Below, piece by piece: positions 36,055-43,275 of a stretch of 64,000 nucleotides of DNA. The notes beneath the pieces were generated by a model that had not been told where the DNA came from, ran no database searches, and saw only the letters and a list, made by a program, of their open reading frames with translations. This DNA is from Firmicutes bacterium UBA7510 (GTDB lineage Bacteria > Bacillota > Clostridia > Tissierellales > Sedimentibacteraceae): contig DLNM01000045.1 in NCBI GenBank assembly GCA_002479485.1, forward strand, positions 1 through 64,000. The letters are read 5' to 3'. Both the position numbers and the translations under genes were made by a program. Numbering within the stretch: the first letter of the stretch is position 1; every line of letters begins with the position of its first letter.

Positions 36055-36126
36055 ATAACAATCATCAAACATTATAAAATAATATGATTAAGTATAGGAA
36101 AAATATATGGAAAGGATAAATTAAAG

Positions 36127-36810
36127 TTGAAGTCAATTATTCTTAAATTAAAAAAAAGCCCTTTATTTACTAGGATGAATGATGAGGAAATAGAAAGTTG
36201 TCTAGAATGCAGTAAATCAGAAATTGTTTCTTATAAAAAAGATGAAATGATTTTTTTTACAGAAGATAAGCCAAAAAAACTCTTTATATTAATTGAGGGC
36301 TCAGTTGCAATTTGTCATGATTCTTTAGCAGGTAAAAGAAATATAATCACAACTATTAACCATGAAGGGGATATGTTTGGAGAAGTATTTTTGTTTATAA
36401 ACAAAAATGAGTACGAAAACTACGCCATAGCAGTAAATGATACTAAAGTGCTTCAAATGCCAAAGGAGTATCTGTATAGTGGTTGCAGTAAAAATTGCAC
36501 ATTCCATACTCTATTGATTTCAAATATGCTTTCAATTCTTGCTCAAAAGGCATATTATCTTAATCAGAAGCTTAATATTTTGTCAAGTAATACTCTCCGT
36601 CAAAAAATTTCAAAGTTGCTACTTAGAAATTCATCTAAAGACGGAAATGTTATATTAAAAATGAACCGAGAGGAATTAGCTGATTTTTTAAATGTTGCAC
36701 GTCCATCACTTTCAAGAGAGCTTATGAAAATGCAGGATGACGGACTAATAAAAATTGACAAAAATAAAATAAAAATTATTGATTTTAATGAAATGCAAAA
36801 TAATTTATAA
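36127..36810 (+). CDS. Crp/Fnr-family transcriptional regulator
   Basis: 227 aa, TTG start after AAAGGATAAA. Cyclic-nucleotide-binding fold at about 15-125 (FFTEDKPKKLFILIEGSVAI, GEVFLFINKNEYENYA) and C-terminal HTH (MNREELADFLNVARPSLSRE). It is not preceded by the cysteine ligands of classical Fnr at the N-terminus, but has Cys24, Cys28 and others (SCLECSK; YLYSGCSKNCTFH). It lies directly upstream of hcp; clostridial Crp/Fnr (HcpR-like) regulators of this type activate hcp in response to nitrosative stress, so that role is likely. Confidence 0.88.
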   Translation: MKSIILKLKKSPLFTRMNDEEIESCLECSKSEIVSYKKDEMIFFTEDKPKKLFILIEGSVAICHDSLAGKRNIITTINHEGDMFGEVFLFINKNEYENYAIAVNDTKVLQMPKEYLYSGCSKNCTFHTLLISNMLSILAQKAYYLNQKLNILSSNTLRQKISKLLLRNSSKDGNVILKMNREELADFLNVARPSLSRELMKMQDDGLIKIDKNKIKIIDFNEMQNNL

Positions 36811-36842
36811 ATCTGTAACATTTGTTACGGATTTATTTTTTT
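36809..36842 (+). terminator. Terminator between the Crp/Fnr gene and hcp
   Basis: AAATCTGTAACA (36809-36820) pairs with TGTTACGGATTT (36823-36834), one G-T pair, then a T run. hcp therefore probably has its own promoter. Confidence 0.72.
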
Positions 36843-36925
36843 TATCCTGTTAATATAAAGACATCAAAGAAATAGTATATGATTAAAAAAATATAGATAA
36901 TTTAATTAAAATCGGAGGATATAAA

Positions 36926-38776
36926 ATGGAAAATAAAATGTTTTGTTATCAATGTCAAGAAACAGCTGGTTGCACAGGCTGTACACAAGCAGGAGTATGT
37001 GGAAAAAAACCAGAAGTTGCAGCTATGCAAGATTTACTAGTATATGTTACAAAAGGTATTTCAGCTGTAACTACTCGACTACGTGATGAAGGAAAGGTAA
37101 TTAGCCGTGATATCAATCACTTAATTTCATTAAATTTATTTACTACAATAACTAATGCTAATTTTGATGAAGAAATGATAATTGCACGTATTGAAAACAC
37201 ATTAGAAAGAAAAAAAGAGTTAATTAATAAATTAAATGATTCAGAAAATCTACCTGAAGCAGCACTTTGGGAAGCAAAACGTGATGAGTTTGTTGATAAG
37301 GCAGCTACAGTTGGAGTTCTTTCTACAAAGGATGAAGATATTAGAAGTTTACGAGAGCTAATAACTTACGGTTTAAAGGGGCTTTCGGCTTACAGTAAAC
37401 ATGCAAATGCTTTGCTTAAGGATGATGAAAATGTTGATGCATTTATGCAAAAAGCTTTATCAAATACACTTGATGATAGTATTGGTATAAAAGAACTAAT
37501 TGCTCTTGCATTAGAAACTGGTAAATATGGAGTAAGTGGTATGGAACTTTTAGATAAGGCAAATACTTCTACTTACGGAAACCCTGAAATCACAAAAGTT
37601 AATATTGGTGTAGGTAGCCGACCTGGTATTTTAATTTCTGGTCACGATTTACGTGATATAGAAATGCTTTTAAAGCAAACTGAGGGAACAGGAGTAGATG
37701 TTTATACTCACTCTGAAATGCTACCAGCACACTACTATCCAGCATTTAAAAAATATTCTCATTTCGTAGGCAATTACGGAAACGCATGGTGGAAGCAAAA
37801 AGAAGAATTTGAAAGCTTCAATGGTCCTATTCTTATGACAACAAACTGTATAGTTCCACCAAAGGATAGTTATAAAGATAGATTATACACTACTGGAGCA
37901 GCTGGATTCCCAGGTTGTAAGCATATTTCAGGAGAAATAGGTGAAGAAAAAGATTTCTCAGAAATTATTGAACATGCAAAAAAATGTGCATCTCCTACTG
38001 AAATAGAAACTGGTGAAATAATTGGTGGATTTGCACACAACCAAGTTTTAGCTCTTGCTGATAAAGTTGTAGGTGCTGTAAAATCTGGCGATATTAAGAA
38101 GTTTGTTGTTATGGCAGGCTGTGATGGTAGAGCAAAATCAAGAAACTACTATACTGATTTTGCAAAAGCTTTACCTAATGATGCAGTAATTTTAACAGCA
38201 GGCTGTGCAAAGTATAAATACAATAAGCTTAATTTAGGTGATATAGGAGGAATTCCACGTGTTCTAGATGCTGGACAGTGTAATGATTCTTACTCACTTG
38301 TAGTAATTGCTCTTAAGCTTAAGGAAGTATTTGGACTTGATGATATTAATGATCTTCCAATAGTATATAATATTGCATGGTATGAGCAAAAAGCCGTAAT
38401 AGTTCTACTATCTCTTCTTTATCTAGGAGTTAAAAATATTCATCTTGGACCTACGCTTCCTGCATTCCTTTCACCTAATGTTGCTAAGGTGTTAGTAGAT
38501 AATTTTGGGATAGCTGGCATTGGTACTGTAGAAGATGATATAGAGTTGTTCTTTGGAGAAGAAAATAGCAAAAAAGATATTATAACTAAGGAAATGGTAA
38601 TTGGTGATATTCTTCGCTTAGATTCTGGTATTGCGACAATTCTTATGAACTCAGGTATGCATTGTCTAGGATGCCCGTCAGCTCAGATGGAATCAATTGC
38701 AGATGCTTGTACTGTACATGGAATTGATGTAAATACTTTACTAGAGCAACTAAATAACCATATGAATAATAAATAA
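36926..38776 (+). CDS. hcp: Hydroxylamine reductase / hybrid-cluster protein with C-terminal DUF1858 domain
   Basis: 616 aa, longer than the usual 550. The N-terminal [4Fe-4S] site is C7-x2-C10-x8-C19-x5-C25; the hybrid-cluster ligands lie in the later conserved segments, such as TTNCIVPP, GAAGFPGCKHISGE, CGCA-like TAGCAKYKYN and DAGQCNDSYS. Hcp reduces NO or hydroxylamine and protects anaerobes against nitrosative stress. From about residue 550 the protein carries an extra domain of DUF1858 type (ITKEMVIGDILRLD, MNSGMHCLGCPSAQMESI) with a CLGC redox pair. AAAATCGGAGG precedes the start. Confidence 0.94.
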   Translation: MENKMFCYQCQETAGCTGCTQAGVCGKKPEVAAMQDLLVYVTKGISAVTTRLRDEGKVISRDINHLISLNLFTTITNANFDEEMIIARIENTLERKKELINKLNDSENLPEAALWEAKRDEFVDKAATVGVLSTKDEDIRSLRELITYGLKGLSAYSKHANALLKDDENVDAFMQKALSNTLDDSIGIKELIALALETGKYGVSGMELLDKANTSTYGNPEITKVNIGVGSRPGILISGHDLRDIEMLLKQTEGTGVDVYTHSEMLPAHYYPAFKKYSHFVGNYGNAWWKQKEEFESFNGPILMTTNCIVPPKDSYKDRLYTTGAAGFPGCKHISGEIGEEKDFSEIIEHAKKCASPTEIETGEIIGGFAHNQVLALADKVVGAVKSGDIKKFVVMAGCDGRAKSRNYYTDFAKALPNDAVILTAGCAKYKYNKLNLGDIGGIPRVLDAGQCNDSYSLVVIALKLKEVFGLDDINDLPIVYNIAWYEQKAVIVLLSLLYLGVKNIHLGPTLPAFLSPNVAKVLVDNFGIAGIGTVEDDIELFFGEENSKKDIITKEMVIGDILRLDSGIATILMNSGMHCLGCPSAQMESIADACTVHGIDVNTLLEQLNNHMNNK

Positions 38777-38782
38777 ATTATT

Positions 38783-38822
38783 AAAAAACTATAGGGATAC
38801 TCTATATCCCTATAGTTTTTAA
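38783..38822 (+). terminator. Terminator after hcp
   Basis: AAAAACTATAGGGATA (38783-38798) pairs with TATCCCTATAGTTTTT (38805-38820). T run on one side, A run on the other. Genes after it may rely on read-through or their own promoter. Confidence 0.9.
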
Positions 38823-38837
38823 AAAAGGAGATATATT

Positions 38838-39446
38838 ATGAGTGCTTTTTTAGGACCAATTCATTATTGGCTTTATAAAAAAATAAAATTACAAGAAGAT
38901 TTTATACAAAATATTTTAAATGCCTCAGTAGAAAATAACTGGTATTTAGGTTTAGAAAAAGAAGTTGAAAAAGCTTATGGAAAACTAGATACTAGACCAT
39001 TAGAAGATATTATAGACCAAAGTAATATCCATGGCTGGCTACAAGAGAAAATTGCTCAAACTGAATCAAGATTGGCATTTGTAGTGACTAATATAATTAG
39101 AAAAAATCCAGATTACATTTTAGAGCTTAAAAAAACTGCTTATCTATTTGGAAAAGCAAATGGTGCTTGTAAAAACTTTACCGCTATTGACAGCTATAAG
39201 TTTTTAAATGACAGCCTAATTGATGGGATGCCATGTGATAGAGTAAACGAGGTTATAGAATCTGACGATAATCAGGTAGCTTGGAGACAAAACATATGTG
39301 TTCATTCTAATTATTGGATAAATGTAGGTGGAGATGTTGATGTATATTACGCGCTTAGACATGAAATAATAATAGGAATGCTTGCAGAGACTGATTTAGA
39401 ATATATAGCAAATGAAGATGGATTAAATATTATTAGAAGGATATGA
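38838..39446 (+). CDS. Unknown protein of the hcp neighbourhood
   Basis: 202 aa. No known domain is evident. It starts SAFLGPIHYWLYKKIKLQED, which has a conserved look, and contains cysteines in NGACKNFTAIDSY, GMPCDRVNE and NICVHSNYWINVGGD. It is predicted soluble and mostly helical. It sits between hcp and the hemerythrin gene on one strand, so a role in nitrosative/oxidative stress is suggested by position only. AAAGGAG precedes the start. Confidence 0.72.
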   Translation: MSAFLGPIHYWLYKKIKLQEDFIQNILNASVENNWYLGLEKEVEKAYGKLDTRPLEDIIDQSNIHGWLQEKIAQTESRLAFVVTNIIRKNPDYILELKKTAYLFGKANGACKNFTAIDSYKFLNDSLIDGMPCDRVNEVIESDDNQVAWRQNICVHSNYWINVGGDVDVYYALRHEIIIGMLAETDLEYIANEDGLNIIRRI

Positions 39447-39462
39447 TGCCACTTTGTGGCAT
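39446..39462 (+). repeat. Short hairpin just before a ribosome-binding site
   Basis: ATGCCAC-TTT-GTGGCAT, a perfect 7-bp stem with a 3-base loop. It starts at the stop codon of the preceding gene and ends 4 bp before the GGAGG of the hemerythrin gene. Nearly the same hairpin (GCCAC-GAA-GTGGC) stands before the ABC permease start at 7414. Confidence 0.65.
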
Positions 39463-39476
39463 AATTGGAGGTAAAA

Positions 39477-40043
39477 ATGTATAGTATTGATTTAATGGTT
39501 AAGGAACATGACAATATACTAAAATTAATTAATGTAATAAAAAATGCGTGTTGTGAAATTTTAGATGGTGGGGAAGTCAACATAGAAGATTTTGAAAAAA
39601 TGATACAGTTTGCTAGAAATTATGCTGACAAACATCATCATGGAAAAGAGGAAATTATCTTGTTTTCAAAAATGACACAGCATTTAGGCAATCTTGCTGA
39701 AAAACTTATTAATCATGGAATGCTTGTGGAACATGATTTAGGGCGACTTCACATATCTGAATTGGAGACATCTCTAAAGCAATATAAGGATGATCCTAAA
39801 ACCATATACAAGCTTGGAATTATTGGGGGAGCAATAGGGTATGCAAATTTGCTTACTAGACACATAGATAAAGAAAATAATGCAGTATTTACATTTGCAG
39901 AAAAAAATCTTTCATCTGAAATCTTAGAATCTATAGATGTGCTTGTTAAAGACTTTGAAAAAAATGCACATGAACAACGTGTTCAAGAAAAATATCTTGG
40001 TATTTTAGAAGAATTAACAAGTAAATACTGTTCAAATAAATAA
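39477..40043 (+). CDS. Hemerythrin-like di-iron protein
   Basis: 188 aa, four-helix bundle with the family's His/Glu ligands: MVKEHDNIL near the start, NYADKHHHGKEEIILF, HGMLVEHDLGRLH and LLTRHIDKENNAVF. It binds O2 or NO at a di-iron site. The ATG at 39477 has GGAGG at 39467-39471; a TTG at 39465 lies too close to that site. It is the third gene of the hcp cluster, consistent with stress protection. The hairpin at 39446 may influence its translation. Confidence 0.9.
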   Translation: MYSIDLMVKEHDNILKLINVIKNACCEILDGGEVNIEDFEKMIQFARNYADKHHHGKEEIILFSKMTQHLGNLAEKLINHGMLVEHDLGRLHISELETSLKQYKDDPKTIYKLGIIGGAIGYANLLTRHIDKENNAVFTFAEKNLSSEILESIDVLVKDFEKNAHEQRVQEKYLGILEELTSKYCSNK

Positions 40044-40044
40044 T

Positions 40045-40215
40045 ATGGTTAAATGTAATTGTAAATGGAAAAATTGTAAGAGACATGGTAAATGCGAAGA
40101 GTGTAGAGAACATCATAAAAACCATAAAAAATATCCATTGCCATTTTGTGAAAATAGTAAAGTGAAAAAGCAAAAAGTATCAGAGAACTCTTATATTGAT
40201 GGACGTGAAAAATAA
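40045..40215 (+). CDS. Small cysteine-rich protein
   Basis: 56 aa from ATG 40045 to TAA 40213. N-terminal half has regularly spaced Cys: MVKCNCKWKNCKRHGKCEEC, then CREHHKNHK and PFCEN near residue 35. It looks like a small zinc or iron-sulfur knuckle. Clostridial proteins of the form CKWxNCxxHGKCxEC exist and are unnamed. It starts 1 bp after the hemerythrin stop and ends at a terminator, so it is co-expressed with the stress cluster. Confidence 0.72.
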   Translation: MVKCNCKWKNCKRHGKCEECREHHKNHKKYPLPFCENSKVKKQKVSENSYIDGREK

Positions 40216-40216
40216 A

Positions 40217-40256
40217 AAAACATCAGGCTGCTTTTTTGCGCAACCTGATGTTTTTT
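40217..40256. terminator. Bidirectional terminator between the stress cluster and the UppS-like gene
   Basis: AACATCAGG (40219-40227) pairs with CCTGATGTT (40244-40252) with A and T runs on the two sides. Confidence 0.85.
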
Positions 40257-40901
40257 CTAACCACCTAGTGTGATGTCTTGTTGATCATACCATTTTAAAG
40301 CATCTATAAATTGTTCTTTTTTAAACTCTGGCCACATTTCATCTAATGTATAAATATCAGCGTATACAGATTGTATAGGAAGTAAACCTGAAAGACGCTT
40401 TCTACCGCCCCATCTAATAATTAAATCAATTCTAGAAATATCTTTAGAGTAAAGACAATCCATTATTGAGTTCCTATTTCTAGAGGCTGTGTTCATGTTG
40501 CTCAAATCCCACTCCCAACCATAGTTTACTAAGAAATTTACTTTGGTTGTACCCTTCCCAAATTCAACTCGTTTACAGGTATATGGTAAAAGCTCTTCTG
40601 GAAACATTGCAGACCCAGTATTGCCTACTACTAATAAGCTTACATCTTCCTCTTGAATCATTCTGACAGCTTCGATACAACCATTAGTAAAGGATTTTAC
40701 TTCAATTGGTGGACGCTTACAGTTATCTGTTGTGAACCCATAGTAGGTTATTTCTTCAACTCCAAATTGTTTAGCTAAAAGTAGAACCTCAACTCCTGGA
40801 TTTAGACCATAACTATAGCCTTGATGTTTTTTAAATCCTGATTTATTTGCCCATCTTCTATTGCCATCAGGTATAATTGCAATATGCCTAGGTACTCTCA
40901 T
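40257..40901 (-). CDS. Divergent UppS-like cis-prenyltransferase
   Basis: 214 aa. Family motifs: HIAIIPDGNRRWA (catalytic Asp), the YYGFTTDNCKRP segment in place of LYAFSTENWKRP, and the C-terminal YADIYTLDEMWPEF. The usual RTGGE-xRxS-NFL is RWGGRKRLSGLLP here, so the Glu after GG is Arg and the Thr is Trp. PDGNRR is more like the archaeal/eukaryal branch than MDGNGR of normal bacterial UppS. It also is shorter than typical UppS (about 245 aa). It may make a different chain or be a paralogue alongside a housekeeping UppS elsewhere. The start has GGGAGGTTAAT. Confidence 0.82.
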   Translation of the reverse strand: MRVPRHIAIIPDGNRRWANKSGFKKHQGYSYGLNPGVEVLLLAKQFGVEEITYYGFTTDNCKRPPIEVKSFTNGCIEAVRMIQEEDVSLLVVGNTGSAMFPEELLPYTCKRVEFGKGTTKVNFLVNYGWEWDLSNMNTASRNRNSIMDCLYSKDISRIDLIIRWGGRKRLSGLLPIQSVYADIYTLDEMWPEFKKEQFIDALKWYDQQDITLGG

Positions 40902-40924
40902 ATTAACCTCCCATTATGCCCATA

Positions 40925-40994
40925 GTCTCGACACTTCGAGACATTGTAGTGGCTTCACAATAGTAGCGTGAATCGCTTTTTTTACGTTATTCAC
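40925..40994 (-). repeat. Cluster of hairpins in the leader of the UppS-like gene
   Basis: Reading on the minus strand: GTGAAT/ATTCAC (40994-40968) with an A7 loop, a smaller ATTGT/ACAAT (40961-40943) and a perfect GTCTCGA/TCGAGAC (40942-40925). The Shine-Dalgarno follows. The layout parallels the three-hairpin block at 7319-7398. Confidence 0.6.
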
Positions 40995-41155
40995 ACTCCT
41001 TTCAATTAGTAGTATTACCAATTAATGTGAAATAATTACTATTTAATATATTAACTTGACAAAAATAAAATATACACAACATTATTGTTTAGGTATTCAA
41101 ATAATGGATATATATTGCTAAGATTAATTAAAGTTTTTAATATGAGGGTAAAAAA

Positions 41156-42088
41156 ATGAACTATATTGGGTATATTATTAAAGAACATCGTTGCAATCTG
41201 GGCATAAATCGTAAAGAATTATCTGAGAATATTTGCTCTGAAAAATATGTTTACTTAGTTGAAAAAGGGGAACGTACACCATCAGCAGAATTGGTCAAAA
41301 TTTTTGGAGACAGGCTTGGTGTGGATTTGTTCGATTATTATCAATATCTTGATTGTATCGACCCCATTGCAGTGCGTGATTACATAAATTTATTTAACAT
41401 GTATCATAGAAAAAGCGACTATAAGGCTTTGAAAAAAGTGACAGATGATGCATTTAAATTGTCAGATTTTCATAATGAACCGTGGAATTTAGAAGTAAAA
41501 TTGAATTCTCTTTCTTATATTGTGTTTGTTGAAAATAAATATAAAGAAGCAATTGAAATAGTAAATAAACTATTAAATGAAATTAAGCCGAAGTATTCAA
41601 ATAATATGATAGTTGCAAATTTTTACATACTTTTATCAACATGCTATCAACTTACAGGTGACTTAGAGAATGCTAAGTGTGTTTTATCATTAGCATATGA
41701 AATATCTCGTGATAAGTACAAAGTTGAAAAATATGAACAGATTATTACTTCTATTAGAATAAGTAAAATATCGTTTCATTATCTCAATGGTGAGTATGAT
41801 GATGTTGTTAAAGAAGGAATTGAGTTATTAAAATATCAATCCGAATTCAATTCATACGAAAGAATTCATTATACATATTTTTACTTAGCCTTTGCCTATT
41901 ATAAAACTGGAGTAAATGGGGAGTCAACCGAATGGTTTAAAAAAGGAATATATTCACTAATGCATGACTATAAGCCTATGGATGTATACTATATAGCTAT
42001 GCAGGATATTTTTGATGTTTTGGCTTTTGATGCTATGGTTGATATGAAGTTGATTACTGAGTTTAAGAAAATATATAATTTAAATTAG
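41156..42088 (+). CDS. XRE-HTH regulator with TPR-like repeats (RRNPP-like)
   Basis: 310 aa. Residues 5-60 are an XRE HTH (IGYIIKEHRCNLGINRKELS, then SEKYVYLVEKGERTPS); the rest is all-helical with tetratricopeptide-like units (YKALKKVTDDAFKLSDFHNE; YKEAIEIVNKLLNEIKPKYS; YYKTGVNGESTEWFKKGIYS). This is the architecture of peptide-sensing RRNPP regulators (Rgg, PlcR, Rap). No obvious small peptide gene is next to it. It is 215 bp before a GGDEF gene on the same strand, with a terminator between. Confidence 0.82.
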   Translation: MNYIGYIIKEHRCNLGINRKELSENICSEKYVYLVEKGERTPSAELVKIFGDRLGVDLFDYYQYLDCIDPIAVRDYINLFNMYHRKSDYKALKKVTDDAFKLSDFHNEPWNLEVKLNSLSYIVFVENKYKEAIEIVNKLLNEIKPKYSNNMIVANFYILLSTCYQLTGDLENAKCVLSLAYEISRDKYKVEKYEQIITSIRISKISFHYLNGEYDDVVKEGIELLKYQSEFNSYERIHYTYFYLAFAYYKTGVNGESTEWFKKGIYSLMHDYKPMDVYYIAMQDIFDVLAFDAMVDMKLITEFKKIYNLN

Positions 42089-42115
42089 ATGTTAAAAATA
42101 GGTTATCACTAACTT

Positions 42116-42147
42116 AGGCATTCTTCTCAAATGAAGAATGCCTTTTT
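42116..42147 (+). terminator. Terminator after the XRE/TPR gene
   Basis: AGGCATTCTT (42116-42125) pairs with AAGAATGCCT (42134-42143), then T. Confidence 0.88.
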
Positions 42148-42303
42148 GTATAAATTTACATAGAGATATCATAAAAACACTTAAAAGTAACAATTGTTCC
42201 ATTTATAAACTTTCAATTTGTGATAATATATTCATTTAGTGCTGTTAACTTAAATGAGAATCTTTATTTATATAATTTTATAAATCTAATCAAGGAGGTA
42301 ACT

Positions 42304-43212
42304 ATGGCTAAACAAATTACACTTGATAAAATAGAGAAAAATCTGGATTTTATTAAAACGATGTATGATACTGTAAGACTTGTTGATCCAGTACAAAAAT
42401 ATGTTTTGGAATATGATGAATGCACAATTAGTAGAACAGATGTACATTGCTACAATTATTGGAAGACCTCAAAAATATGCGAAAATTGTATTTCAACAAG
42501 AGCATATCATGATAATAATAGCTTTATGAAGCTTGAATATAAGCCAAATATGATATTAATGGTAACCGCAATTCCGTTGGAAAAAGAAGAGTCACCAGTT
42601 GTGTTGGAATTACTAAAAAATGTCACCGACAGTATGATGGTTGGTGTAGGCGATTATAATGATGGACGCTTAATGAAGAATATTGTTAAAAATTTTAATG
42701 ATATAGTTATAAAAGATAAATTAACGTGTTTATACAATCGAAGTTTTATTGATGACCGTTTACCTGCAGATATAGTTAATGCAACCATTACGGATACACC
42801 ACTATCAGTAATTTTTGTGGATATTGATAATTTAAAAATAATTAATGATACATATGGACATTTAGCAGGAGATTTAGCTTTAAAAGAGGTGGGAAATGCA
42901 ATTAAAAATAACATTAAAATTGATAATGATTGGGCTGCAAGGTATGGTGGTGATGAATTTTTAATATGCCTTAACGGTACAAGCTATGATGAAGCATATA
43001 ATATTGCTGAAAGAATCAGAAGTAATATTGAAGGAATTTCTTTATCAGTTCAAAACGAAAGTATTAAATTTACCATATCTTTGGGCATACATACAATGCA
43101 GGGTTGTTTGATGCATACAGCTGAGGAGATAATTAATATTGCAGATGAAAAGATGTACGAGGCTAAGGAATATGGTAAAAATCGTACAATTGGTAATTTA
43201 TCGGAGATATAA
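42304..43212 (+). CDS. GGDEF diguanylate cyclase with N-terminal PAS-like Cys domain
   Basis: 302 aa. Start at ATG 42304 with AAGGAGG; an upstream extension from 42220 is not needed. N-terminal residues 1-130 carry spaced cysteines (CTISRTDVHCYNYW, ICENCIS) in a PAS-like sensor. A C-terminal GGDEF domain starts DKLTCLYNRSFIDDR, has VIFVDIDNLKIINDTYGHLA and the active site ARYGGDEFL. It should make c-di-GMP; no EAL is present. It is 63 bp upstream of the adhesin gene. Confidence 0.91.
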   Translation: MAKQITLDKIEKNLDFIKTMYDTVRLVDPVQKYVLEYDECTISRTDVHCYNYWKTSKICENCISTRAYHDNNSFMKLEYKPNMILMVTAIPLEKEESPVVLELLKNVTDSMMVGVGDYNDGRLMKNIVKNFNDIVIKDKLTCLYNRSFIDDRLPADIVNATITDTPLSVIFVDIDNLKIINDTYGHLAGDLALKEVGNAIKNNIKIDNDWAARYGGDEFLICLNGTSYDEAYNIAERIRSNIEGISLSVQNESIKFTISLGIHTMQGCLMHTAEEIINIADEKMYEAKEYGKNRTIGNLSEI

Positions 43213-43275
43213 TACAAAATTAGTTATATATAAATAAAAATTAGTCTATAAATTTTAAAAGAGGAGGAGAATAAA

